Source: Nocardia abscessus NBRC 100374 (lineage in GTDB: Bacteria > Actinomycetota > Actinomycetes > Mycobacteriales > Mycobacteriaceae). From it: a stretch of DNA of 64,000 nt. This document shows, piece by piece, positions 8,801 through 17,484 of this stretch. Position numbers and translations under genes: made by a program. The DNA lies in assembly GCF_000308455.1 (NCBI RefSeq), contig NZ_BAFP01000081.1, forward strand, positions 1-64,000, read 5' to 3'. Each line of letters opens with the position of its first letter. The stretch's first letter is position 1. A model generated the notes under the pieces. It did no database searches, was not told where the DNA came from, and was given only the letters and a program-made list of their open reading frames with translations.

Positions 8801-11800
8801 GGATCCACTCGCGCTCGGCCACCGCCACCACATGGACGCTCAACGCGCACGGCAGGCTCATCGAAGCCGACTTCACCGCCGCCGTGCTCGATCTCGACGC
8901 CCCGGAGCACGCCGCCGCCGTCGCGGGCGCGGATCTCTATCGAGGCCTGGCAACACGCGGACTGGACTATGGGCCCGCGTTCCAGCGCATCGTCTCCGCC
9001 GTCGTCGGTGCGGACGCGGTGGTCGCCTCGCTCGCACCGGTCGAGGATGCCGCCCCTATCCGGCATCTGGCCCACCCGGCACTGGTCGACGCCGCGCTGC
9101 AATGCGTCGCCGCGCTGGCAGCGGATTCCGACAGCGACGGGGCCATCGTGCCCGCCGCCATCGCCGGGGTGCGCCGGCTGGGCCCGCTGCCGGAGCGTCC
9201 GCGGGTGGTCGTGACCCGGCGCGGCGTGGACCCGCTGCGCGCCGATATCGCGATCGTCGGGGAGCACGGCGAGGTCGCCATGCGGCTGCTCGGTGTCGAG
9301 TTCCGCCCGGTCAGCACGGCGGTCGATGTCACCCATCAACTCGAACGCGTTTTCTACCAGCCCGTCTGGGAGATCGTCGAGGCGCCTGCGGGCCAGCGTC
9401 CCGCCGAGGACGAAGTGGTGGTCGCCGTCGCTGTCGGCGCCGACGCGGCCGACCGCGCGGCGGCGCTGCTGGGCGACCGGACCGGTGTCACCGTCGTGTT
9501 CGACGATCCCGAAGACGGCGGCAACGACGAGCGGCTGCGGCTGGCGCTGCGCTCACCCGAGGGCGCCCCGCTCGCCGAACAGATCAGGGTGGTCGGCGTT
9601 TTCGGTGCGGCATTCGATGGGGCGCGCAACGTCTATTGGCTCGCGCGCGTGGCGAACGCCATCGAGCACCTGCTCGCCGACGCACCGCAGGTCCGGGTCC
9701 ACGGCGTCGTCGTCACCGAGAACGCACTGTGCACGCCCGCCGACACCGCCGCGCAGGTGTCGCACGGCGCGCTGGTGGGTGCGCGGCGCGCCCTGCTCAA
9801 CGAACAGCCCACCGCCCGCTGGCGGCTGGTCGACGCCGGCGCTCGGGATGCGGCGTCGCTCACCGCCCTCGTCTTCGCCGACGACGTGCTCGACGAGGTC
9901 GGCGTGCGCGGCGCCGACCACTGGGCGGTCCGCCTGGACCGGAACTTCGCCGCGCATCTCGACGAGCGCAACCGGGCCACGCCGCTGCCGGACCCGGACG
10001 CCTCCTTCGTGGTGGAGATTCCGAAGTCTCGGTTGCTGTCGGATCTGGCGCTGCGCGAGGCCGATCGGGTGGCGCCCGGCCCGGGCGAGGTCGAGGTCCG
10101 GATGGAGACGGCCGGGCTCAACTACAAGGACGCGATGAAGGTCATCGGCGTGCTCACCGAAAAGGAGCTCGCGGGCACCTATTTCGGCACGACGGTCGGC
10201 ATGGAGGGCTCCGGTGTGGTCGTGCGGGTCGGGCCCGGCGTCACCGACGTCGCGGTCGGCGACCGGATGATGGTGTGCGCCCGCGACATCCTGCGCAAGT
10301 ACGTGACCATGCCCGCGGACGCGGGCGCGACGCTGCCGCACCGGCTGCTGCCCGGGGAGGTCTACGATCCGCTCACCTGCGGGTCCGGTCTGCCCTTCCT
10401 CACCGCGGAATTCGGGCTGCGTACGCTGGCGCGGCTGCGGCCGGAGGAGACCGTGCTCGTGCACGGCGCGGCGGGCGGCATGGGCATGGCCGCGGTGCAG
10501 GTCGCGCTGGACATCGGTGCCACGGTGATCGCCACGGCGGGCACGCCCGAGCGGCGTGCGGAGGTGCGCGGGCTCGGCGCGCGGTACGTGCTGAATTCGC
10601 GCTCGGCCGATTTCGTCGACGAGATCGCCGAGCTGACCGGCGGACGCGGCGTCGACGTCGTCTACAGTTCGGCTCCCGGTGAGATCCTGCGGCAGAACTT
10701 CCGGGTCGCCGCGGAGTTCGGCCGCGTCGTCGACATCGGCAAGGCCGACATCTACACCGGCGGGGTCATCGACCTGGGGCCCTTCGACCGCAACCTCACG
10801 TTCTTCTCCGTCGACATGGACCGGGCGCTGGCCCACGATCCGGAACTGCTGCGCACGCCGATGCGGGCGAGCCAAGTGGCGTTGCGCGCGGGCACCTACC
10901 GGTATCTGCCGTACTCGGCCTACCCGGTGTCCGAGCTGGCCGCGGCGTTCGAATCGGTCGCACGATCCGACCAGATCGGCCGGGTCGTGCTCGACCTGCG
11001 CGAACACCAGCCGATGGTGCGCCCGAAACGCACCCACCCGCGCATCGACCCGGACGGCTGCTATCTGGTGACCGGCGGCTTCGGCGGCTTCGGCCTGGCC
11101 ACCGCCCGCTGGCTGGTCGCCGAGGGCGCGCGCACGCTGGTCCTGGTCGGACGCAGCGGCGCGTCCACCCCGCAGGCCCAGGCGCAGGTCGCGGCGTTCA
11201 CGGCGGCGGGCGTGACGGTGGTCGAGGAACGGGTGGACATCGCCGACTACGCCGCGACGGCCGCCCTCGTCGGCCGCATCCGGTCCGTCGCGCCGCTGCG
11301 CGGGATCTTCCACGCGGCGGGCGTGGTGAACAATCTGCCCATCCCGCAGATCACACCGGAGTCGCTGGACGAGCTGTTCGCCAAAGTTCGTGGAGCGCAG
11401 CATCTGGACCGTGCCGTCGACGCGGCGGGCATCGAGCTGGACATGTTCGTGCTGTACTCCTCGATCAGCGCGCTGGGCTGCATCACACCGCAGGTCGGGT
11501 ATGCCGCCGCCAACGCCGCGCTGGACGCGCTCGCCGCCGAGCGGCGCGCCCGAGGTGCGGCGGCGCTCGCGGTGAACTGGGGCTTCATGAGCGGCGGCGG
11601 CATGGCCGACAAGACCGAGGCGCTGGTGGACTACGTGAAGTCGATCGGCTTCCTGCCCATCGACATGGACCGCGCGACCGCCCTGCTGCGGGAATGCCTG
11701 GCCCTGGACACCGCTCAGGTCGCGGTGGCCGATATCGACTGGACGGTGTGGTCGCGGGTGGCGCGCCCGTCCACCGACACCCGGCGTTTTCGCGAATTGC

Positions 11801-12138
11801 TCGCCGACATCGGGGTCGGCGGCGAAGCCGGCGGCACGCTGCGCGCCGAAATCCTCACGCTGCCCACCGAACAGCGAGCCGACTTCGTCGCCCAGCGCCT
11901 CGCCGATCAGCTCGCGGTGGTGCTCGGCGTGGACACCGACGCCGTCAACATCGACGAGCCGGTCACCGACCTCGGCATGGACTCGCTCATGGCGATGGAG
12001 TTCGGCGCCCGCACCGAGAAGGAACTCGACGTGAAGATCTCCGCCCTCGAACTCAGCAGGGGCCTGTCGCTGCGCGGCATCGGCGCCAAGGTGGTCAGCC
12101 AGTTCGCCGAGCCCGGCGACGCGCAGGCCGCGGCATGA
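5857..12138 (+). CDS. Type I reducing polyketide synthase, Mas-like single module
   Basis: From the ATG at 5857 (preceded by AGGAGAAACA) the product has 2093 residues, close to mycocerosic acid synthase. Domains run KS-AT-DH-ER-KR-ACP. KS: Cys175 in DTACSSS, His310 in HGTGT, His350 in KNNFGH. AT: Ser618 in GHSVGE. DH: His919 in HxxxGxxxxP. ER: about 1400-1700, with the VHGAAGGMGMAA dinucleotide loop near 1535. KR: TGGFGGFG near 1739 and Tyr1882 in GYAAANA. ACP: Ser2043 in LGMDSL. All key residues are intact. It should act iteratively as a fully reducing chain-extending enzyme. The AT specificity block reads PYHSH, neither the classic malonyl nor methylmalonyl motif, so extender choice is open. 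There is no thioesterase domain; release presumably involves a neighbour. Confidence 0.95.
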   Translation: MVDIAIVGIGCRFPGGVFDPKSYWNFLLDKGDGIVDIPPDRWSIEKYYDPDPDAPGRMYTRRGGFLTQPLWDFDADFFGIAQKEAAILDPQQRLLLEVTWEALDDAGMAGRVSGHRVGVYVGGFILDNVLGRSGPLVRSAITNHTAMSASHTLLSNRISYLLDLHGPSLTVDTACSSSLVATHLAVQAIANGECEIALAGGANAMLQPETFISMCKGRFLSFDGRCKTFDAAADGYGRAEGAGAVLLKPLDVAQRDNDRVYAVIRATGVNQDGRTMAIPVPNPVAQEQLARQVRDDAGVAAHEVSYLEAHGTGTAVGDPIEMSALGAVYGAVDGRGEPVPVGSVKNNFGHTEAAAGVASLIKAALTLHHRTVAPQFDLTTPNPEIAFDELRLRVPLRPEPLSAAPGKGVVAVNGFGYGGTNAHAILVEAPPRAPRADDERPVPRVLPISGRHEAAVRTLAGELAQALDRHSAEAVTAAAWTRRAHHPLRAGFAYDDADDLRTQLRAFAAGEGRAPSRIIGDGAVEPVFVFSGMGPQWWGMGRELLTTDSTFAKVAREIDREFVSIAGWSILAEMLADEADSRIARTALAQPANFVLQAALTAELAEYGVYPAVVVGHSVGEVTAAYVSGALSLRDALTVSYHRARLQATTAGTGGMLALGMSEDQARELLARTDSISIAAVNSPGAVTLAGDGADLELLRDTLSATGTFARSLRVEVPYHSHLMDPILDDLRGALAQLAPRDAKLTTYSTVTAAEIAGADWDADYWCRNVREPVRFADAIGALVDAGHRVFVEVGPHPVLSGNIRETLIHRGVIGAAVTTLSRDLRDHNNVLRAVADLYVAGSLDGSSVPGRPDSIVGHLDLPAYPWQRKRVWHDEPVTLLDRLGTPEGYALLGDPTTAASSEWEVQLSVSRLPWLRDHVVAGHVVLPGAAYLDAALSAAVERTGRTSVGLESVEFVAPLVIDEHDVPVLRVSVEESTKRFRIHSRSATATTWTLNAHGRLIEADFTAAVLDLDAPEHAAAVAGADLYRGLATRGLDYGPAFQRIVSAVVGADAVVASLAPVEDAAPIRHLAHPALVDAALQCVAALAADSDSDGAIVPAAIAGVRRLGPLPERPRVVVTRRGVDPLRADIAIVGEHGEVAMRLLGVEFRPVSTAVDVTHQLERVFYQPVWEIVEAPAGQRPAEDEVVVAVAVGADAADRAAALLGDRTGVTVVFDDPEDGGNDERLRLALRSPEGAPLAEQIRVVGVFGAAFDGARNVYWLARVANAIEHLLADAPQVRVHGVVVTENALCTPADTAAQVSHGALVGARRALLNEQPTARWRLVDAGARDAASLTALVFADDVLDEVGVRGADHWAVRLDRNFAAHLDERNRATPLPDPDASFVVEIPKSRLLSDLALREADRVAPGPGEVEVRMETAGLNYKDAMKVIGVLTEKELAGTYFGTTVGMEGSGVVVRVGPGVTDVAVGDRMMVCARDILRKYVTMPADAGATLPHRLLPGEVYDPLTCGSGLPFLTAEFGLRTLARLRPEETVLVHGAAGGMGMAAVQVALDIGATVIATAGTPERRAEVRGLGARYVLNSRSADFVDEIAELTGGRGVDVVYSSAPGEILRQNFRVAAEFGRVVDIGKADIYTGGVIDLGPFDRNLTFFSVDMDRALAHDPELLRTPMRASQVALRAGTYRYLPYSAYPVSELAAAFESVARSDQIGRVVLDLREHQPMVRPKRTHPRIDPDGCYLVTGGFGGFGLATARWLVAEGARTLVLVGRSGASTPQAQAQVAAFTAAGVTVVEERVDIADYAATAALVGRIRSVAPLRGIFHAAGVVNNLPIPQITPESLDELFAKVRGAQHLDRAVDAAGIELDMFVLYSSISALGCITPQVGYAAANAALDALAAERRARGAAALAVNWGFMSGGGMADKTEALVDYVKSIGFLPIDMDRATALLRECLALDTAQVAVADIDWTVWSRVARPSTDTRRFRELLADIGVGGEAGGTLRAEILTLPTEQRADFVAQRLADQLAVVLGVDTDAVNIDEPVTDLGMDSLMAMEFGARTEKELDVKISALELSRGLSLRGIGAKVVSQFAEPGDAQAAA

Positions 12139-12149
12139 AAGGAACCGAC

Positions 12150-13112
12150 ATGTCCACCGAGCTGATCGCCTACGCCGATATCGACGCCGTTCTGGGCCAC
12201 CGGGACGGGCGGTTCTTCGGCGAGGGATACAAGCGGATCACCCACCGCATCTTCGACATCACCCTCGACCGCGACGCGCAGGACCGTCCGCGGCTGACGG
12301 CGACGGCCGGGGTGCACTATCCGCTGGACTGGTCGCGCAAGAGCACCCGGGTGCTGGTCCCGCACGTGAGCAGCATCGACTGCTCGATCCTCGGCTACCG
12401 GCTGCTCGAGGTGATCCTGCGCGAGTGCTACGGGCTGACCGACAGCGAAATCCGTACCAGCTGGGTGCCTTTCGTCCAGTTCAGCAGCGGAACCATCGCG
12501 ACGGAGTCACTGGCGGAGTTCTCGATCAGCGCCACGGTCGTCGCGGTGGAGGGCAAGACGATCAGCATCACCGGAGCGCTGGGCGGCGCGATGAGCCTGG
12601 AGGCCACCGTGGCGCTGCCGGTGACGCCGCCACCGTGGCGAGCCGAACGACGCATCGTGCACGAGACCGGGCGAGGATATTTCCACGGCGGGGTCTATGA
12701 CCGCGGGCAGTATCTGCGCAATGTCGTCGTCTCCGACGGCAACAGCCGGGCCCGCGCCGATTTCGCGCTCACCGAACCGGATCCGGCGGGCTCCTGGCAC
12801 GGAGTGGCCGACGCCTACCAGCCCTCCGTCACGCTGGTCGACGCGACGGTGATCCTGGCCCAGCTGTCCCAGGTCGTGCTCTACGAGCTGGACAACATCG
12901 CCCGTAAGGACAGCGAGACGCTGTGGATGCGCCGGATGACCGCCCACGCGTCCGCTCCCCCTGCGCTGGTCACCGCCGGCACCGCGACCACGCACATGGT
13001 GCGCTCGATGGTCCTCGCCTTCGGCGGCGGCGACTGGCGCATCTCCAGCTGGGCATCGGACTTCGCGGGATGCGAGATCCGGTACGACCTCGCTCACCGA
13101 CTGCCCGCCTAG
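12150..13112 (+). CDS. AvrD-family protein
   Basis: A 320-residue protein starting 11 bases after the PKS stop behind AAAGGA. The N-terminus contains RFFGEGYKRITHRIF followed by YPLDWSRKSTRVLVPHVSSID, which I recognise as the AvrD family (Pseudomonas syringae AvrD, about 311 residues). AvrD directs synthesis of syringolides, C-glycosyl lipid elicitors built from a beta-ketoacyl chain and a pentulose. The protein has no signal peptide and appears cytosolic. Immediate linkage to an iterative PKS suggests it takes an ACP-bound acyl chain and makes a syringolide-like lipid, or at least releases the chain. The family call rests on recalled motifs, and the chemistry here is inference. Confidence 0.75.
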   Translation: MSTELIAYADIDAVLGHRDGRFFGEGYKRITHRIFDITLDRDAQDRPRLTATAGVHYPLDWSRKSTRVLVPHVSSIDCSILGYRLLEVILRECYGLTDSEIRTSWVPFVQFSSGTIATESLAEFSISATVVAVEGKTISITGALGGAMSLEATVALPVTPPPWRAERRIVHETGRGYFHGGVYDRGQYLRNVVVSDGNSRARADFALTEPDPAGSWHGVADAYQPSVTLVDATVILAQLSQVVLYELDNIARKDSETLWMRRMTAHASAPPALVTAGTATTHMVRSMVLAFGGGDWRISSWASDFAGCEIRYDLAHRLPA

Positions 13113-13147
13113 CCCGCGCCTCCCCGAACGCTCAGAAAGGCATTCCC

Positions 13148-13924
13148 ATGTCGGGAACCAACTATCGACGCATCGTCATCTCCGGGACCTACTCGACCGG
13201 AAAGACCACGACTTCCACGGCACTGTCGCTGCTGACCGGTATCCCCCGGGTGGACGCCTCCTCCGCCCGCGAGGTGGTCACCGAGCTCTACCCTGGCATG
13301 CGATTCCAGGACCTGAGCACCACCGAGCTGATGGCGCTCGGTTTCCGCAGGCTGGAGTTACGCATCCAGGCCGAGGCGATCCTCGACGCGCAAGGCGGAT
13401 TCATCGCCGACGGCTCGGTGCTCAACGAGTGGATCTACGGCACCACGCGGCTGGTCACCGGCCCCAACCCCGGGTCGACCCGGTGGCACAAGGCCGTCAA
13501 GAACACCATCACCCTGCCCGGCCGGCCCTTCTATCGCCGCTACCTCAACGCCTACGGCGACATGGCCCGGCAGCGGGCCCGGCAGAACTACGACATCTTC
13601 TTCCACCTCCCGGTGGAGGTGCCGATGGACCCCGACGGTCACCGTCCGGTCGACGAGCGCTACCGCGCCATCTCCGATCGGCAACTGCTGCACGCGATCA
13701 GCGAACTCGGGCAGCCGGTGGTTACGGTGCGCGGCACCCCGCAACAGCGCCTGGAATCGATCGTCTCGATGCTCGACATCCCCACCGTGATGGACATCGA
13801 CGTCGCGGTGAAAGAGGCGATGGAGATCGTGCGCAGCAGCCGTGAGCGCGTCCAGGAAACGATCATCGCCCAGCAACAGCCGAACACTTTCCGCCGCAAG
13901 ATCAAGTTCGCCACCCGCGTTTAG
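13148..13924 (+). CDS. P-loop kinase-like ATPase of the AvrD-PKS operon
   Basis: A 258-residue protein starting at an ATG behind AGAAAGG. A Walker A motif, GTYSTGKTT, stands at residues 14-22. The fold resembles the AAA_28/NadR-type nucleotide or sugar kinase group, with an acidic residue after a hydrophobic strand (GGFIADGS, about residues 82-89) as the likely Walker B equivalent. The C-terminal 70 residues are helical and lack recognisable motifs. A rare TTA leucine codon occurs at 13358-13360, of interest because TTA codons can make expression depend on a developmental tRNA in actinomycetes. Within the operon it may phosphorylate a polar part of the product. That role is inference. Confidence 0.75.
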   Translation: MSGTNYRRIVISGTYSTGKTTTSTALSLLTGIPRVDASSAREVVTELYPGMRFQDLSTTELMALGFRRLELRIQAEAILDAQGGFIADGSVLNEWIYGTTRLVTGPNPGSTRWHKAVKNTITLPGRPFYRRYLNAYGDMARQRARQNYDIFFHLPVEVPMDPDGHRPVDERYRAISDRQLLHAISELGQPVVTVRGTPQQRLESIVSMLDIPTVMDIDVAVKEAMEIVRSSRERVQETIIAQQQPNTFRRKIKFATRV

Positions 13925-13933
13925 GAGCACGCC

Positions 13934-14611
13934 ATGACCGTCCTGCTGGACAAGACCAAGCGCTACAACCCGATCGACTCGTGGTTCTACGACAACTTCA
14001 TCTCCGACGCCGTCCGGGAGATGACCCCGACCCTGTTCGACGACATCGTCGCCCAGCTCGACGACGGCGCGCAGGTGCTCGACGTCGGTTGCGGCGGTGG
14101 GCAACTCGCTGTCGGGCTGGCCACCGCAGGGACGACGCTGCGGCTGACCGGCATCGATCTCTCGCCGCAACAGGTGCGCCGGGCTCGCAAACGCGGTGCG
14201 GCCCTGGGCAGCCGCATCCAGTTCCGGGAGGGGTCGGCGATGGATCTGCCGTTCCCTGACGCCGCCTACGACGCGGTGATCAGCTCCGGGTCGATCAAGC
14301 ACTGGCCGAATCAGCGCAAGGGGCTCGCGGAGATGCTCCGGGTGCTGCGGCCCGGTGGCCTGCTGCTGGTCATCGAGGCCGACCGCGGTTGCACCTTCGA
14401 GGATGCCCGCTCCTTCGTCGACCGCTGGAAGCTGCCGCAGCCGATGGCGCGGGCCTGCCTGCCGTTCTTTCGCACCTACATCGCCGGCTACGGCCTCGAC
14501 CTGGAGGACGGCCGCGAACTCGTCGCCGATCTCCCGGTCACCGACGCGACGGTGCGCCGCATCGCGGGTGAGCCCGGCATTCAGATCACCGCGCGCAAAC
14601 GGGACGAGTAA
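13934..14611 (+). CDS. Class I SAM-dependent methyltransferase
   Basis: A 225-residue methyltransferase starting nine bases after the ATPase stop, behind AGGAGCACGCC. Motif I is VLDVGCGGGQL at about residues 49-59. An acidic residue at the end of beta-2 (LTGIDLSPQQ, about 72-81) and the post-motif VLRPGGLLLVIEADRG complete the Methyltransf_11 pattern. It is the last gene of the six-gene run and presumably methylates the product on O or N; the site cannot be read from the sequence. The LuxR-type gene on the other strand converges on it. Confidence 0.88.
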   Translation: MTVLLDKTKRYNPIDSWFYDNFISDAVREMTPTLFDDIVAQLDDGAQVLDVGCGGGQLAVGLATAGTTLRLTGIDLSPQQVRRARKRGAALGSRIQFREGSAMDLPFPDAAYDAVISSGSIKHWPNQRKGLAEMLRVLRPGGLLLVIEADRGCTFEDARSFVDRWKLPQPMARACLPFFRTYIAGYGLDLEDGRELVADLPVTDATVRRIAGEPGIQITARKRDE

Positions 14612-14679
14612 CCACCGGGCGCGGCGGCGAGTCCGGAAGGGGTGGCGTCAGGGCCGAGACGCCATCCCTGGCTCCGGTG

Positions 14680-14776
14680 GCCGAGGCGGACGAACCAGCC
14701 ACCGCGGCGCGATCTTGCGGTCCCTGGTGGCCCGGCGATCGGCGGCGCCGAGGCGGACGCATACCGGCCACCGCGG
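14680..14776. repeat. Imperfect direct repeat between convergent genes
   Basis: GCCGAGGCGGACG followed by GCCACCGCGGC occurs at 14680-14708 and again at 14747-14776, with a two-base length difference in the middle. The copies start 67 bases apart in the spacer between the methyltransferase and the LuxR-type gene. They may be remnants of a duplication. No terminator with a T-run is seen here. Confidence 0.5.
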
Positions 14777-14803
14777 CCCAGCGTCTCAGCTCGATTCGGC
14801 AGC

Positions 14804-17383
14804 TCACGGGCGCCGGGCGCGCTGCGGTTTACGCGCCGCCTCCTCGGTCACCTCGGCCTGCCGGTCGGCGGGCACGAGGCGGCGGATGTCCTCGCGCGAG
14901 CCGATCATCAGTTTCTGCAGGATCGCCGCCATCTGGGCGTCGACCGTCTTGAACGAGCTGCCGCGCCGGGCGGCGATGGCGGTGTTGGTCCAGCCCGCCG
15001 CCGCCAGCACGGCCACGTCCTGTTCGGCCGCCGACAGATCCGGCCACCGCGAGGGGCGGCTGCGCCGCACCGGATGCTCGAGGGGCAGTCGGTCCAGCGA
15101 CAGGTTCCCCAGCGCCAGCTGCGCCACCTCGCCCAGTTCCGGGCGCAGCAGCGCGCCCTCGCGCTCCGCCTCCGCGAAGGCGGTCTCCCCCAGCACCGCT
15201 CGGGCGGCGTCGGCGGCGATGTCGGTCTCGGTGGCGAACGGGCCGAGATTGGCGATGTCCACGCCGAGCCGATCCCGCAGCGTAGCGCCGCCGCCGGTGA
15301 GCCGCGCGATGTCGCGCGCCCAACCCGTCACGGCATCGGAGCGCTCGCCGTCCGCGTCGCGGATCAGGCGCGCCAGCGTCCAGGCGCGGATGTGGACGGC
15401 CCACACCACCCCCCACTGATCCCGCATCGCGAGCTGAGTCGTCAGCGACGTCCGCACCACGGCCGCCGCTTCGCTCGGGTCGCCGTGTTTGGTCAGCGCG
15501 ATCGCCCAGACCAGACTCGCCCATGATGTCGCCCACCGCGCCCCGGAGCGCTCCGCGTGGTCCAGATGCCGCCGGGCGATCTCCAGCGCCTGTTCCGGCG
15601 TGCCGAGGAACGCGCCGGCCAGCGCCTCGAACAGCTCGGCCATCGCGGCGGGGCCGTGTTGTCCCTCCACGGCGAATCCAGCCCTGGCGCGGGCCAGGAC
15701 CGCGATCGCGCGCACGTCGCGGTGCACCAGCATGAGTTCGGCGCCCCTGGCGAATTCGACCGGAGCGGGCAGATCGACGTCGCCGTCGGGCTGCTCACGC
15801 CACCTCGACCGGGCCGCGGCGTCCGGGACGCACAGCGCGACGCACTCGTCGAGCATCCGCTCGGCGTCGCGGTGCATGCCCTGGCACAGGCTGATCCAGG
15901 CGATCAGCGACATCGCCGTGACCTGCAGTGGCACCGGCTGTGTGCCGAGGTCCCGGCTGGCGGCCAGCGTGCGCTCGGCCCACCGGCGCGGTTCGCGCAG
16001 CGAGCCGGTGAAGAACGGGCTGCGCAGCGCGATCAGCCCGACCGCGATCTCCAACCCGACCGCGGCCTCCTCGGGCGTGGCGAGGCTGCCCGCCATGGCG
16101 CACAGCAGGTTGTCCCACGCCGCCCGCGCCCAATCCAGCAGCTCCTGCTCGGCCGGGCCGAACCATCCGGTTCGAGCCGCGACGACTTTGTCGCGATAGT
16201 AGCGACGGTGCCTGCGCTCCAGCCGGGCGCGTTCGCCGTCGCTTTCGTCCAGGCGCTGCTGGGCGAACACACGGAAACTCTCCAGCAGCGAGTAGCGCAC
16301 CGTGGTCGCGGTCAGGTGGACCGACACCAGCGATTGGTCCGCCAGCCGCTCCAGCAGGCCTTCGATCTCGGCGCGGGCCAGACCGTCCGGGCCGCTGGGG
16401 TCGTCGTCGGCGCAGACCGCCTCGATCGCCTCCAGCTCGGCGCCGACGTCCAGCGCCGGCGCGTCCGCGCTCTCATGGTCGGCGTCGTACCCGGCCGCGA
16501 ACACCGACAGGCGGTCGAACAGCAGCCGCTCCTTGTCCCGGCACAAGTCGTAGGACCAGGCGATGACGTCGCGAATGCCCTGGTGCCGCGTGTCGGCCCC
16601 GACCCGGGGTCCGGGCGACCAGCGCAGCCGCCGGTCGCTCGCCTCGCCGCTGAGGTCGCGCAGGATCATCGGCAGCGGCTGGCGCACCAGCCGCGCGGCG
16701 GCCAGCCGGATGTAGAGCGGATGGTTGTGCACGTGCCGGCAGATCGCCGCGGCCACCTCGGCCTCGGCCTCGCCGATGGTGTGCCCGGTCAGGCCCGCGC
16801 GGGCCCGGAACAGGGTCAGCGCTTGCTGTCCGGACAGCGCGGGCACCGGCACCAGCTGCTCGTCGACCCATCCGATCGCCTCACGGCTGGTGGCCAGCAC
16901 GGTGAGCCCGGGCGCGGCGTCGAGCAGATCGGCGATCACCCGGCCCGCACCGTCCAGCACGTGCTCACAGTTGTCCATCACCAGGATCGTCTGCAGGGTG
17001 CGCCCGACCGCGTCGCGGCGGCGCAAAGTGTCGAGCACCGCCTCCCACGCCGACCTCCCGGAGAAGTCGGCGTCGATCAGGGAGCGAGCGAGGAGTTCCT
17101 CGACCGCCGCCGCGTCGGCGTCCCGGGACAGCAATGCCAGACGCACCCAGTGCACGGGCACGCGCCGGGCCTTGTGGAACCGGTGCACGGCTTCGGCCGC
17201 CAGCCGGGTCTTGCCGATACCGCCCGCGCCGATCAGCGTGACCAGGCGGCTAGCCCCCAGCAGCGTCATCCCGATCTTCTCCAGCTCCCGTTCGCGCCCT
17301 ACGAAATCGCTGGCGGCCGCGGGCGGCAGCCCCGGGCCCGACGCACGTCCTACCGACACAACAGGGCAGCGTAGTCGGATCAC
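14804..17383 (-). CDS. NB-ARC ATPase-LuxR regulator (large LuxR-type)
   Basis: The longest form is 859 residues from a GTG at 17383. A GTG at 17359, eight codons in, is an equal candidate. The N-terminal NTPase begins DFVGRERELEKIG and has Walker A GAGGIGKT (about residues 51-58) and a Walker B-like ILVMDNCEH near 132-140. A TPR-like helical middle follows. The C-terminus is a LuxR helix-turn-helix (SAAEQDVAVLAAAGWTNTAI and KTVDAQMAAILQKLMI). Such signal-responsive STAND regulators often govern secondary metabolism. It converges on the biosynthetic operon and is divergent from the flavin monooxygenase at 17485, so it may control one or both. Confidence 0.88.
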   Translation of the reverse strand: MIRLRCPVVSVGRASGPGLPPAAASDFVGRERELEKIGMTLLGASRLVTLIGAGGIGKTRLAAEAVHRFHKARRVPVHWVRLALLSRDADAAAVEELLARSLIDADFSGRSAWEAVLDTLRRRDAVGRTLQTILVMDNCEHVLDGAGRVIADLLDAAPGLTVLATSREAIGWVDEQLVPVPALSGQQALTLFRARAGLTGHTIGEAEAEVAAAICRHVHNHPLYIRLAAARLVRQPLPMILRDLSGEASDRRLRWSPGPRVGADTRHQGIRDVIAWSYDLCRDKERLLFDRLSVFAAGYDADHESADAPALDVGAELEAIEAVCADDDPSGPDGLARAEIEGLLERLADQSLVSVHLTATTVRYSLLESFRVFAQQRLDESDGERARLERRHRRYYRDKVVAARTGWFGPAEQELLDWARAAWDNLLCAMAGSLATPEEAAVGLEIAVGLIALRSPFFTGSLREPRRWAERTLAASRDLGTQPVPLQVTAMSLIAWISLCQGMHRDAERMLDECVALCVPDAAARSRWREQPDGDVDLPAPVEFARGAELMLVHRDVRAIAVLARARAGFAVEGQHGPAAMAELFEALAGAFLGTPEQALEIARRHLDHAERSGARWATSWASLVWAIALTKHGDPSEAAAVVRTSLTTQLAMRDQWGVVWAVHIRAWTLARLIRDADGERSDAVTGWARDIARLTGGGATLRDRLGVDIANLGPFATETDIAADAARAVLGETAFAEAEREGALLRPELGEVAQLALGNLSLDRLPLEHPVRRSRPSRWPDLSAAEQDVAVLAAAGWTNTAIAARRGSSFKTVDAQMAAILQKLMIGSREDIRRLVPADRQAEVTEEAARKPQRARRP

Positions 17384-17484
17384 GATCCGGAGATCCGCGG
17401 GTCTCTACCGATGCGCCGAACCCACCTATGCGCCGACGATTTCGCTATCGCGGCAGTCGATCTCACGACCGAAAGGACACCACG

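Noticed and set aside
5979..10682. Long alternative frames inside the PKS gene, both strands
   Set aside because: They are compositionally biased, lack motifs and coincide with an intact PKS frame with all catalytic residues.
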